A DNA stretch of 64,000 nt from Myxococcales bacterium. GTDB taxonomy: Bacteria > Myxococcota > UBA727 > JABDBI01. The stretch covers positions 1 to 64,000 of the forward strand of contig JAHFEG010000008.1 of assembly GCA_023248595.1 (NCBI GenBank), read 5' to 3'. Both the position numbers and the translations under genes were made by a program. The stretch's first letter is position 1, and each line of letters starts with the position of its first letter. Below are positions 1 through 8,113 of this stretch, piece after piece. The notes beneath the pieces were generated by a model. The model was not told the DNA's origin, ran no database searches, and saw only the letters and a list, made by a program, of their open reading frames with translations.

Positions 1-20
1 TGGATTCGGAAAATATGAGA

Positions 21-97
21 TAGAGCTGTTCATTCATGGTGACTTAATTGTTTTTTATTTCAAGAACTTAAGTCAATTGAACAGCTCTACTTTTTTT
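21..97 (+). terminator. Rho-independent-type terminator hairpin
   Basis: Twelve bases at 21-32 are complementary to the bases ending at 89, and a second complementary block (TGACTTAA with TTAAGTCA) lies inside, giving a long stem. Seven T follow directly at 91-97. It would end transcription of a plus-strand gene lying before the window. The converging lipoprotein gene stops at 165, so the hairpin may also slow antisense read-through. Confidence 0.75.
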
Positions 98-164
98 ATC
101 CCTTACACGAGACTCGCGTTATCTTTGTTGTACTAGTCAGGTATCTTGCCATGTCAAACCATTC

Positions 165-617
165 TTAACGAATCGCTTTGGATGATGGCATAAAACCTTC
201 ATCGGTCATGTAGCCATTGACGTAAGGAGAAGTGGGGGCTTTGCCGGTTTCTTGGGAAAAGAATTGGCCGCCGCCAATTTCTAGCCATCCCGGTCTTCCT
301 GAAATATTTAAATCACCATCACCTTGAACGCCGCTTTGGGTGTCAACGATAAATTGGCCATTTTCCATACGTCCCTTCACGTAAAATGTTTTAGGATCTA
401 AACCATTTTTCGTTGCGCACATGGAGCCATTTTTTAAAATGAAAAAAACGGTTTGTTGTTCTTGAAACTGTGAGACTTGATTTTGTGAAGGCATCATTTT
501 TCCTGTAAAGCGTTCAGAGCATTTTATGTCTAAGTGACCTGTGCAAGATAGGATACTGAGTAGAGCGCTGGAACTTAGCAAAACAATACTATATGTAATT
601 GCTTCTGATTTTTTCAT
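165..617 (-). CDS. Small lipoprotein of unknown function
   Basis: This 150-residue protein begins with two lysines and a hydrophobic stretch ending in LSILSC, a good lipobox, so it should be lipidated at Cys25 and anchored in a membrane. I chose the ATG at 617 because GGGAAGG lies just upstream; the frame stays open to 686, but that extension would place 23 residues before the signal peptide. The mature part is short and Gly/Ser-rich and has no motif I recognise. It lies 32 bases downstream of the phosphopantetheinyl transferase gene on the same strand, so the two are probably co-transcribed. Function unknown. Confidence 0.7.
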   Translation of the reverse strand: MKKSEAITYSIVLLSSSALLSILSCTGHLDIKCSERFTGKMMPSQNQVSQFQEQQTVFFILKNGSMCATKNGLDPKTFYVKGRMENGQFIVDTQSGVQGDGDLNISGRPGWLEIGGGQFFSQETGKAPTSPYVNGYMTDEGFMPSSKAIR

Positions 618-649
618 GACAAAAACCTTCCCATAAAACAAGGACCAAT

Positions 650-1417
650 TTAAAGATATTTCTGTATCGGTCCTGTTTTGTTCCAATTAAAATAAATTAA
701 TTGGGGCATCGACTTACTTTCGATAGCCAGCGTACTTTCATATTCTGGGAAAGTCGCGAGGCGTTGCAGCGTCCATGATTCGATATCAAATTCGGATCTA
801 CAGATACTAATTGGTTCTTGATGATTGTTTAATTTGACTGAAAATTGAGCAAGATGATTAGAAATACCGAGACCTTTTGCTTTTAAAAAAGCTTCTTTGG
901 CTGTCCAGATTTTGAAAAATAAAGAGAGCTGCTTGTCTGGAGGGGATCCTAGAATTATTTTGTACTCGCTCAGCGTAAAAAAGCGTTTTGCTAGCTGTGC
1001 AATATCGAGAATGTTTCGAATGTGCTCGATGTCGACTCCAATTACCAAAGATCGTGACAGCGCTAGAATAGCTGTTTCGTGTGAGTGGCTTAGACTGAAT
1101 TCAAGATCTATCTGATTCTGCGTAGAATCGATTGATGGTTTTTGATTGGGAGGTTGAATAAAATTGATGTCGGCAGGGGTACCGCCCAGGTATTTTGATA
1201 AAATATCTCTCATCGCAGCGTGAGCTGTGACATATCGATGGTAAAGAGTTCCGCTTTTTAATTGTTGTGCTCTTTGTTGTTCGGTTGGATCGAGCCATGA
1301 AAGCAATTGAATCGGGGGAAATCGATTTAAACAGATTTTCCAAAGGTGAATTTCTGTTTTTGTTAAAAACATAGATGAAGTAACCAATGTGCCTTGGTCA
1401 GGAATAAAAGGAAACAT
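650..1417 (-). CDS. 4'-phosphopantetheinyl transferase, Sfp type
   Basis: The enzyme moves the phosphopantetheine arm of coenzyme A to a serine of a carrier protein, in fatty-acid, polyketide or peptide synthesis. In 255 residues it shows the family signatures in order: FSLSHS (107-112), GVDIE (127-131, Mg-binding Asp and Glu) and WTAKEAFLKAKGLG (171-184, catalytic Glu/Lys). The length is typical of the two-lobed Sfp/EntD class rather than the short AcpS. No synthase gene is in view, so the substrate is open. The start is uncertain: ATG at 1417 and ATG at 1372 both lack a clear ribosome site. It precedes the lipoprotein gene in a likely two-gene operon. Confidence 0.88.
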   Translation of the reverse strand: MFPFIPDQGTLVTSSMFLTKTEIHLWKICLNRFPPIQLLSWLDPTEQQRAQQLKSGTLYHRYVTAHAAMRDILSKYLGGTPADINFIQPPNQKPSIDSTQNQIDLEFSLSHSHETAILALSRSLVIGVDIEHIRNILDIAQLAKRFFTLSEYKIILGSPPDKQLSLFFKIWTAKEAFLKAKGLGISNHLAQFSVKLNNHQEPISICRSEFDIESWTLQRLATFPEYESTLAIESKSMPQLIYFNWNKTGPIQKYL

Positions 1418-1458
1418 GCGTCAGTTGTTCTGCTTATAACGAACAAGAGGGAATATCC

Positions 1459-1887
1459 ATGAATGTGCGAGCCGTATCGCGCTTATTATTTGTTGTTGCT
1501 TTTACTTTAACCTGTGTTGCTAGTGCCGCGTTGCCTCCATTATCGCAAGAGAGTCTAGATTTACAATCATCACACATGTTAACAGGATATGTCTATCTCA
1601 TGACGGATCATGAAATCGATGTTCCAGGCGGAATAGATAGTCTCTATACAGCGAAGATGCTTGTGCATAGTTCAGAAAAAGGTGGGTTTGTCCAAGGTAA
1701 TATTGTGAAATTTTCTTTCAAGCGCGTGAAAACGAGAGTCTCAGGTTGGACTGGTCCAATAGGTCAATTTGCTGTCATCAAACCGCATAAGACTGTTCAG
1801 GTTTGGTTGAGCCAAGACGCACAAGGTAATTTACATTTGCTTGAACCAAATGGTTGGTTATATTCCGATTATGCAGGCAAGCCTTGA
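1459..1887 (+). CDS. Secreted protein of unknown function
   Basis: The protein has 142 residues. It begins with Arg residues and a hydrophobic run ending in VASAALPP, a standard signal peptide cleaved near residue 24, so the product is periplasmic or secreted. AAGAGGGAA stands before the ATG and supports the start. The mature part has no cysteines and no motif I recognise; its alternating hydrophobic pattern suggests a small beta-rich domain. It is divergent from the phosphopantetheinyl transferase gene, and their starts are about 40 bases apart, so promoters for both probably overlap there. Confidence 0.7.
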   Translation: MNVRAVSRLLFVVAFTLTCVASAALPPLSQESLDLQSSHMLTGYVYLMTDHEIDVPGGIDSLYTAKMLVHSSEKGGFVQGNIVKFSFKRVKTRVSGWTGPIGQFAVIKPHKTVQVWLSQDAQGNLHLLEPNGWLYSDYAGKP

Positions 1888-1902
1888 AAAAAAATCATCC
1901 TA

Positions 1903-1922
1903 CCCCCTGTTGCTAAAGGGGG
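1903..1922 (+). other. Short CCCCC/GGGGG hairpin between genes
   Basis: Five C (1903-1907) and five G (1918-1922) can pair around a 10-base loop just after the secreted-protein gene. No T-run follows, so it is a weak terminator at best; it might protect the mRNA end or attenuate transcription into bioY. Confidence 0.3.
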
Positions 1923-1953
1923 ATTCAATTATCTAAGGTCACAAGAGGTGTTT

Positions 1954-2502
1954 ATGCAATTGACTTTACCGCTTGTGAAAGACCGCTCTGCCCTGATTCG
2001 TGTTGTTGTTCAGATTTCTCTTGGGGTTTTATTATTATGGGCCATGTCTCAAATTAGTATTCCCTTACAACCCATACCGATAACGTTGCAAACCATGGGT
2101 GTGATGGCGATCGGCTTATTGTACCAGCGCCGTGCTGCTGTTTACTCGGTTGCTTCTTATCTTTTATTGGGGGCCTGTGGACTGCCCATACTTGCAAATA
2201 ATGCAGGTGGAATTTATTGTTTTTTGGGACCGACAGGCGGTTATTTGCTGGGATTTTTAGCGGCCGTGTTCGTGATGACGGTATTGCGAGAACACTTTAA
2301 AAACGATGGCCTTTTTTTTCTCATATTCCATTGCTTGATTGGCACAACCATCATTTTTATTTTTGGCGTTAGTTGGTTGTCAAGTTTTGTTGGCGTGAAG
2401 CAAGCTTTTGTTTTGGGTTTAGTACCCTTTTTAATTCCAGGCGCTATCAAATCATTGCTTTTATCGATCGCTGTTCGTTATGTGAAAAAGAGCTCTGTTT
2501 AA
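1954..2502 (+). CDS. bioY: Biotin transporter BioY (ECF S component)
   Basis: This is a 182-residue membrane protein with about six hydrophobic helices and the BioY hallmarks: the PLQPIPITLQTMGV block near the N-terminus, the Gly-rich FLGPTGGYLLGF stretch in the middle, and a C-terminal LVPFLIPGAIKSLL helix. BioY binds biotin in the membrane, alone or with an energy-coupling ATPase pair; no bioM/bioN genes are nearby. I prefer the ATG at 1954, preceded by AAGAGG, over the GTG two codons upstream. The cell probably imports biotin. The gene converges on and overlaps by 4 bases the minus-strand gene that ends at 2499. Confidence 0.92.
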   Translation: MQLTLPLVKDRSALIRVVVQISLGVLLLWAMSQISIPLQPIPITLQTMGVMAIGLLYQRRAAVYSVASYLLLGACGLPILANNAGGIYCFLGPTGGYLLGFLAAVFVMTVLREHFKNDGLFFLIFHCLIGTTIIFIFGVSWLSSFVGVKQAFVLGLVPFLIPGAIKSLLLSIAVRYVKKSSV

Positions 2503-2840
2503 GATATTGAAACGAGGTGTATGTTGCTTTCACTTGCGATTCGTAAAAGTGAGTGCAAGCTTTCCCCATGTACAGTGGTATCTCGTGGAACGCTTAAACT
2601 ACTAGAGACGTTATTGTCTTTGAGAATTTGGAGGGCTGCTTCTTTCCATGCCATGTTTCTTGGTTGTTTTTTAATGTCACCGCTTAAAAATTTCTGCCAC
2701 TTAAGAAGATTTTCGTTTTCGAATTGATCCAAGAACGCAGTTTTTTCAATATCTTTTGTTATTTTTTCTGTTGAAGGCAGACCATCGATAGTAGCGGTGT
2801 TTTCTTTGATGACAAATGGGTAATTTTTAATTGTAGTCAT
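2499..2840 (-). CDS. Small cytoplasmic protein of unknown function
   Basis: This is a 113-residue, charged, apparently soluble protein with no signal peptide and no membrane helix. AAGGA stands at a good distance before the ATG at 2840, which supports a real gene. The composition suggests mostly helix in the middle, with a Ser-rich C-terminal end. I recognise no family. Its stop overlaps the bioY stop, tail to tail. Confidence 0.6.
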   Translation of the reverse strand: MTTIKNYPFVIKENTATIDGLPSTEKITKDIEKTAFLDQFENENLLKWQKFLSGDIKKQPRNMAWKEAALQILKDNNVSSSLSVPRDTTVHGESLHSLLRIASESNIHLVSIS

Positions 2841-2975
2841 TGCTTATCCTTAGGTTGTCAGCGCAGTTTCTTTCTAGTGTTACATGGCTGTTTTGCAATT
2901 TGGAAACAACCTTCAGCCACTTATCCTATAGGGAATTAGATCTTTTTTTCAGACGATGTCAATTAGACTGGTGAC

Positions 2976-3902
2976 ATGTTATATAATTTCCCTATGAATT
3001 TACAAAAAATGTTGCGGGTCTACCCCATCGCGCCGTCAAGTACTTTTTTAGCTCCCCAGTATGAAGCTGGCTTAGAAATTCTAAAATCTTTAGGTTGTCG
3101 TATCGATGGACCAATGCCGATTCGGCAAAGTTCAGTGGCCTACTTAAACGGTGAGGACGCTGAAAGGCTTGTCGAATTAGAGAATGCGCTTGGCTCAGAT
3201 AAACATGAGATCGCCTGGGCAGTCAGAGGAGGATATGGGTTAACCAGATTGTTACCGCTGCTCCAATTGCCCATGAAAAAAAAGAGACCGATTGTGGTCG
3301 GTTTCTCCGACACCAGTGCCTTGATGCTGCACTTATGGAAACATGAGCAGGCGAAAAGTTTGCATGCTGCTGGGATTACCAAATTATCAGACGAACCTTC
3401 GGAAACGTTGCATGCATTATCATCTATTTTGCAAGGACGCGCTGAAGAGGTGAGATATCCTGCTTTTCATCGATATGGTGCTCAAAAAAACAAAAATATT
3501 GATGGTGTTTTATTGCCATGCAATCTTTTCATGTTGAGGCATCTGGTGGGTACGGAATCGATGCCCAATTTAGCCGGCACAATTTTAATCCTAGAAGAAA
3601 TTGGAGAGAGCCCTTATCGAATGGATGGAATGCTGACCCAGCTTTGGGCAAGTGGTGCTTTAAAAAATGTGCAAGCTGTTGTGGTGGGACACTTGACCCC
3701 GAGGGGAGAAATAAAGAATGAAGTAAGAGAAGAGACTCTTCATGTTTTTATTCGTTGCTTAACGCCTTTAGGGATTCCTGTTTTTGGACAAATTCCGGTT
3801 GGGCATGAATCTCCAAATTGGCCAATTCCTTTTGGAGTCAAAGCGCGCATTTGTAGCGATGAGAAAATGTCTCGTTTGGAAATACTGGAAAATATTTTAT
3901 GA
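2976..3902 (+). CDS. ldcA: Muramoyltetrapeptide LD-carboxypeptidase (peptidase S66)
   Basis: This cytoplasmic enzyme removes the terminal D-alanine from recycled murein tetrapeptides. Family marks are the N-terminal YPIAPSS strand, the AVRGGYG motif, the nucleophile Ser in GFSDTSA (codon at 3306), ILEEIGE with the catalytic Glu, and VVVGHLTPRG with the catalytic His. The length (308 residues from 2976) is normal for S66. The start is ambiguous among ATGs at 2976, 2994 and 3009; none has a strong ribosome site. The stop overlaps the start of the next gene as ATGA, so the two are translationally coupled and probably act together on peptidoglycan fragments. Confidence 0.88.
   Translation: MLYNFPMNLQKMLRVYPIAPSSTFLAPQYEAGLEILKSLGCRIDGPMPIRQSSVAYLNGEDAERLVELENALGSDKHEIAWAVRGGYGLTRLLPLLQLPMKKKRPIVVGFSDTSALMLHLWKHEQAKSLHAAGITKLSDEPSETLHALSSILQGRAEEVRYPAFHRYGAQKNKNIDGVLLPCNLFMLRHLVGTESMPNLAGTILILEEIGESPYRMDGMLTQLWASGALKNVQAVVVGHLTPRGEIKNEVREETLHVFIRCLTPLGIPVFGQIPVGHESPNWPIPFGVKARICSDEKMSRLEILENIL
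2982..2987 (+). promoter_or_regulatory. Possible -10 box of the ldcA-like gene
   Basis: A perfect TATAAT lies inside the first codons of the longest ldcA frame and 6 bases before an in-frame ATG at 2994. No convincing -35 box is seen. If used, the message would begin at or near that ATG and be leaderless. Confidence 0.3.
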
Positions 3903-4993
3903 GAAAAAATATGCAAAGTATTTTCGATAATGCGGTTCGTGACGATGTCACACCCGGAGTCGCTGCATCAATTCTGTTATTTAAAAATCACCAAACCAAT
4001 GCAAGCGATTTTTTTTCCGGAAACTTAGAGCCTGGATCTCCGATAGAAATCAATCAAAGAACCATTTACGATTTAGCATCATTGACCAAATTAATAAGCA
4101 CTACTTTGCTTAGTGCCATTGCCGTTGATCTTGGTAAGCTCGGAATCGATGAAAAGCCGTGGCCTCTTTGGCCTGAAGTTTCTGTTGCACATATTTTGAG
4201 TCACACCTCAGGCCTGGTTGCTTGGTTGCCGCTTTATAAGGAGGCAATCGCACAAAATGTTCAGTGTACACCCAAGGGTGAAGAAGTTGTGGTGAATGCC
4301 GCCTTGGCCTCTAAACCAATTGCGCCGGCTGGGGTAGAATTTCTTTATTCTGATATTGGTTATATTGCTCTGGGGTCCTTGTTGCAGCAACGATTGGGTG
4401 ATCGTCTTGATGTTTTATTTGCCGACGCGGCTCACCGTTTTTGGGGAAATAAAAATCTTCAGTATCGATGTCTTTATGAAAATCCCAAAGAAATTTTAAG
4501 GGATCCAATTGCCCCTACAGGAGAAAATCCTTGGTTTAAGCAAAATTTTTGCGGACAAGTCCATGATCCAAATTGCTATGCAATGGGAGGTATTTCTGGA
4601 CATGCTGGTCTTTTTGGTGATTTAGTCGATGTGAAAAATGCGGCTGTCTTTTTTCTGTCTGCGCTAAAAGGCGATCAATTGGGTGCTTGTGCCGTTTTGA
4701 GAGATTTTGCTGCTTACGGTGGGCCGCATCCTTTGGGTTTTGATAAACCAACGCCGGGAGGCTCAACTGACAATTTCCTCTCGATAAAAAGCGTTGGACA
4801 CTTAGGTTTTACGGGAACTTCCTTATGGATCGATCCATTGGCGAGGCAAGGACAGGGTGCTTGTTACATTCTTTTGAGTAATCGTGTCTATTTTGGAATC
4901 GATAGCAACGAGGCAATCACTGAATTGCGACGATCTTTTCATCGCATTGCTTCAGAAATGGTCGAGGCGGATTTATCCATTGGCGATATGTAG
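3899..4993 (+). CDS. Beta-lactamase/DD-peptidase-family serine hydrolase (S12)
   Basis: The protein has 364 residues and the penicillin-recognising fold: SLTK at 61-64 (nucleophile Ser and Lys), YSDIGY at 150-155 in place of YxN, and a C-terminal HLGFTGT in place of KTG. These variants are common in the class C/esterase-like S12 branch, which includes D-aminopeptidases and esterases as well as beta-lactamases. No signal peptide is visible, so it acts in the cytoplasm. Coupling to the LD-carboxypeptidase gene (ATGA overlap) points to muropeptide trimming rather than antibiotic resistance. Its last 21 bases overlap the converging sigma-factor gene. Confidence 0.85.
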   Translation: MRKNMQSIFDNAVRDDVTPGVAASILLFKNHQTNASDFFSGNLEPGSPIEINQRTIYDLASLTKLISTTLLSAIAVDLGKLGIDEKPWPLWPEVSVAHILSHTSGLVAWLPLYKEAIAQNVQCTPKGEEVVVNAALASKPIAPAGVEFLYSDIGYIALGSLLQQRLGDRLDVLFADAAHRFWGNKNLQYRCLYENPKEILRDPIAPTGENPWFKQNFCGQVHDPNCYAMGGISGHAGLFGDLVDVKNAAVFFLSALKGDQLGACAVLRDFAAYGGPHPLGFDKPTPGGSTDNFLSIKSVGHLGFTGTSLWIDPLARQGQGACYILLSNRVYFGIDSNEAITELRRSFHRIASEMVEADLSIGDM

Positions 4994-5656
4994 AGCTTCT
5001 TGCTGCCTTTTCCATCTGGGATTAGGAGCATAGTTAACAAAGTAACCGTGCTCGCGCAGCTTGTCTAAAAAGCGTTTTCGGATGTTTTTTTCCAGCAATT
5101 TAATGCGAGCTCGTGTGGTACCCATTTTGTCCGCAGTAGCTTCTTGGGTGTGGCCTTTGGCGAAGCGAAAGGAAAAAAAGGATCTTTCTTCGCTGCTTAA
5201 TGTGTCAATAAAAGCTTGCATGATCACTTCAAGTTGTTTGTTGGCTGTGTTTTTTTCTGGATTCTCGCCCAGGAATGTTTCTGAAGAAGCAAAAAGGGAG
5301 TTTCCGTTTCCTGTTTCTTCAATCTGCTCAACAGAAACGAGGCGATCCCGATGATGGCATTCACGCAAAACTAAATTTTTGGCAATCGAAAATAAATAAG
5401 TTTGGAATGGTCTGACACCATCATAATTTTCTCTAGTGGTTTTGGCAAATGCCCGAGTAAAAGCTTCTTGAACTAAGGCTTCACCATCCATGGTTGAGCC
5501 AACTCCTCTAAAGCGACATAGCTTTCCTTGACTAGAAAAACTAAATCCGCCCTGCAAAAAACAACGCAGTGGATTGGCGTATTTGTTATAGAGAGCCAAA
5601 TATGCAGTTTTGCTGCCACTTCGATAAGCTAACAATAGTTGAGGATCGCGCAACAT
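4973..5656 (-). CDS. RNA polymerase sigma-70 family (ECF-like) sigma factor
   Basis: The protein has 227 residues. Region 2 spans about residues 10-100, including LVQEAFTRAF and YLFSIAKNLVL. Region 4 lies at about 150-200, with a helix-turn-helix of the form GHTQEATADKMGTTRARIK. The inserted Phe/Gly-rich segment in region 2 (about residues 33-52) followed by YDGVRPF resembles a sigma group I associate with Myxococcus-like bacteria. I chose the ATG at 5656, which has GGAG upstream, over a TTG at 5746 without one. No anti-sigma gene is adjacent. The gene is divergent from the outer-membrane barrel gene, a possible target; that link is inference. Confidence 0.85.
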   Translation of the reverse strand: MLRDPQLLLAYRSGSKTAYLALYNKYANPLRCFLQGGFSFSSQGKLCRFRGVGSTMDGEALVQEAFTRAFAKTTRENYDGVRPFQTYLFSIAKNLVLRECHHRDRLVSVEQIEETGNGNSLFASSETFLGENPEKNTANKQLEVIMQAFIDTLSSEERSFFSFRFAKGHTQEATADKMGTTRARIKLLEKNIRKRFLDKLREHGYFVNYAPNPRWKRQQEALHIANG

Positions 5657-5782
5657 TTTTGTATGACTCCATTGCTTTTGAAGCGATGTGTTTTTAGATC
5701 GAATGGGCCGTTTTGGGTGACCCCACAGAATTAATCTTCGATGCAAAAAAAAGTTTGTTGCGGATTTTTGTGCGATTTTTAA

Positions 5783-5813
5783 TTGACACGCACTCCCTTT
5801 ACGAAACTATAAC
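5783..5813 (+). promoter_or_regulatory. Sigma-70-like promoter of the outer-membrane barrel gene
   Basis: A perfect TTGACA at 5783-5788 is followed after 19 bases by TATAAC (5808-5813), or after 17 bases by ACTATA. The barrel gene starts about 55 bases further on. GAGG precedes its ATG. Confidence 0.5.
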
Positions 5814-5868
5814 AGCCTATATCTTTTCTTTGGTCGAGTATTAATACAAAAGGGCTCGAGGTTATAAT

Positions 5869-7632
5869 ATGTCTTCAAAATTTGTTTTATTTTTGTGTTT
5901 TATTTTAAGCAGCAGCACGCTATTCGCCAAAAAAAATAGCGAGTTGCCTTTGCCGCCTTTTGCGAGTGAAGTAAAAGATAAATTGATTTTTGGAAAATTG
6001 TCCGAGGATGAGGTGGCGACATTAAAGGCCACACTCAAATCGGAAATTTTGCAAGAGTTAAAAGTTCCTGAACAAGAATGGAAACAAGATGTCCAGCCTC
6101 AGCTCAATTTCTTAGAGCTAGATGGTTATTTCCGCATGCGTGTGGATGCCTTTAATCACTGTGATTTAGGAACGTATAATCCGGCAAATGGTATAGGGAC
6201 CTCTGGGTGTCCACCACCATTGTCATATTTGAACGCAGCAGATGCTGAGCAGAGACCTTCTTGGTTGCTTTCGGCAAACATGAGACTTCGAGTTGATCCA
6301 ACCTTGAATGTATCTGAAGACATTCGCATTAAAGGCACCGTCGATATATTCGATAATTTAGTGTTGGGTTCTACTCCTTACTATATGACCGGCCACGAAT
6401 TTCCCAATCCAAGTATCCCAATGGCTTTTCTTTCAGGTACACAAAATACCCCCTTGGTTGGCATTAATAATCCTTATGGTGCAATTAATGTGAAGCGTTT
6501 ATGGGGTGAAGTCACGACGCCAGCTGGTGAGCTGCGCTTTGGTCGGATGCCTATCCAATTTGGCCTAGGGCTTCTATATAACGCTGGCAATCTTGATACC
6601 AATGATTATGGAGATAATATCGACGGCGTTATGTTCGCAACCCGCGTATTTGGACATTACTTAATTCCTGGTGCGTCTGTTTCTTACACAGGGGCTGTTG
6701 GCAGAGGAAGAGGCTATAATTTTTCACAGGAAGCAGGCAAGGTTTTAGTGAACGCCGAACCAGGTCCGCGGTATGATTTAGATCCTATGGATAATGTTTA
6801 TTCGCTTTTCTTGATGTTCTCCAAAAAAGACAAAGAGATCGATGCAAAAGTTTTGCTAACGGAAAATAAACTTGTTTTAAATTATGGCTTGCTTGGTTCT
6901 TATCGATTTCAGTTAAGGGATTCGATGTATGCCATGCTCAGTCCCGATAAAAGCGACAAGTGGTCTGACTTGAATAAAGAGATGATTGATAGAGATGCAC
7001 ACATGGGTGTTTTGTCGTTGTGGGGAGATGTGCGCTGGAGCAAGTTACATATTGAGGCCGAAGCGGCAGGTAACTTTGGACGCATCGCTAACTCGAAAGG
7101 GCTTTGGGGATCTGACGATGCTAACAAAGATAAAAAAGATCCAATTTGGTTAATACAAGGCGGCGTGGCCTTGAAATCAAAATATGCATTTCTAAATGAT
7201 CGCCTCGAGGTAGGCTTGGATGCCGGTTGGGCGTCGGGTGGACAAGCTGGCGAAAAAAATACCTACTTCCGGTTTAACCCCGACTATCGTATTGATATGC
7301 TGCTTTTTAATCAGATTTTGGGCACGATTAGCAATGCTTATTATTTGCGTCCGCATGTTGGATATTTCTTCACTGAAAATTTGGGAATAAGGGGCGACGT
7401 TATTTCTTCTTTTGCAGCAGCATCAGAGGCGACCCCAGGCAAAAGTCACGTGCTAGGTCTTGAAATCGATGGGTCAGTTGTTTATCAATCAGCAGAAGGT
7501 TTGCATTTAGTATTACAGTATGGACTTTTGATTCCTTTTGCTGGACTTAGCCATATGGATACGGTTGATGCAAAATTTAGAACAGCGACAACAGCTTCAG
7601 CAATTCGGCTTTTTGCAGGGATATCTTTCTAA
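5869..7632 (+). CDS. Outer-membrane beta-barrel protein resembling TIGR04551
   Basis: The 587-residue protein has a signal peptide cleaved after TLFA (near residue 20), a helical linker (about 30-80), then a long run of alternating amphipathic strands, and ends in Phe (LFAGISF), the usual signal for outer-membrane assembly. The block LWGEVTTPAGELRFGRMP followed by FGLG and an Asn/Asp-rich DYGDNIDGVMF resembles the deltaproteobacterial family TIGR04551 as I remember it. It is probably a porin or a structural outer-membrane protein; the substrate is unknown. It has its own promoter and a GAGG ribosome site, and is divergent from the sigma-factor gene. Confidence 0.8.
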   Translation: MSSKFVLFLCFILSSSTLFAKKNSELPLPPFASEVKDKLIFGKLSEDEVATLKATLKSEILQELKVPEQEWKQDVQPQLNFLELDGYFRMRVDAFNHCDLGTYNPANGIGTSGCPPPLSYLNAADAEQRPSWLLSANMRLRVDPTLNVSEDIRIKGTVDIFDNLVLGSTPYYMTGHEFPNPSIPMAFLSGTQNTPLVGINNPYGAINVKRLWGEVTTPAGELRFGRMPIQFGLGLLYNAGNLDTNDYGDNIDGVMFATRVFGHYLIPGASVSYTGAVGRGRGYNFSQEAGKVLVNAEPGPRYDLDPMDNVYSLFLMFSKKDKEIDAKVLLTENKLVLNYGLLGSYRFQLRDSMYAMLSPDKSDKWSDLNKEMIDRDAHMGVLSLWGDVRWSKLHIEAEAAGNFGRIANSKGLWGSDDANKDKKDPIWLIQGGVALKSKYAFLNDRLEVGLDAGWASGGQAGEKNTYFRFNPDYRIDMLLFNQILGTISNAYYLRPHVGYFFTENLGIRGDVISSFAAASEATPGKSHVLGLEIDGSVVYQSAEGLHLVLQYGLLIPFAGLSHMDTVDAKFRTATTASAIRLFAGISF

Positions 7633-7688
7633 CATAATAGCCTGATGTCTGATTGAAAGTGGCCGCTGTCTCACAATAAAATGGCAGC

Positions 7689-8018
7689 GTGTCACTTCAT
7701 GCGGAAATTAATAAACCATTTGCCAAGAAAACCAGGAGTTGCGGAACATGCAACGCTTGTTGCCTGGTATTGCGCATTGATTCTGAGCCAGGATACTCAA
7801 CGCGTTTTGATAATGGGGAAGATGTTGCCAAGCCTGCAGGTGTTCCTTGTCGTTTTCTCACAGAAAAGGGATGTGGGATTTATCATGTACGCCCTATTGT
7901 ATGCCGATCTTTTAAATGTGATTGGTTGCAAGGCCGCAAAGGCTATTCGCAAGCAGACAATCCGGTTAAAACTGGTTATTTCGGCATGAGAGGTAGCTTG
8001 TTTGTTATTGGTAATTGA
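7689..8018 (+). CDS. YkgJ family cysteine-cluster protein
   Basis: The protein has 109 residues and eight cysteines in the YkgJ pattern: C18-x2-C21-x2-C24-C25, then C54, C62, C72 and C77, with the family strings GIYHVRP and CRSFKCDWLQG. YkgJ proteins are thought to bind zinc or an Fe-S cluster; their role is unsettled. The start is a GTG at 7689 without a good ribosome site. The C-terminus ends only 32 residues after the last cysteine, shorter than many relatives, so it may be truncated. It lies between the barrel gene and the giant gene. Confidence 0.8.
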   Translation: MSLHAEINKPFAKKTRSCGTCNACCLVLRIDSEPGYSTRFDNGEDVAKPAGVPCRFLTEKGCGIYHVRPIVCRSFKCDWLQGRKGYSQADNPVKTGYFGMRGSLFVIGN

Positions 8019-8113
8019 AATTTAATAAATAAATTACTCCAAATGCAGACAGCAATTTAATTTTATAATACCCTATTGATGTTGTTTTATTTAATGCTTT
8101 TATAGGTTTATTT

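Noticed and set aside
7640-7700. Imperfect hairpin between the barrel gene and the YkgJ gene as a terminator
   Set aside because: The arms have an internal mismatch, no T-run follows, and it overlaps the YkgJ start.
7681-7989. A 102-codon frame overlapping the YkgJ gene
   Set aside because: The other frame shows the complete YkgJ cysteine pattern; this one has no motif and no ribosome site.
8064-8069. TATAAT before the giant gene
   Set aside because: No -35 box at a fitting distance in very AT-rich DNA, so chance is likely.
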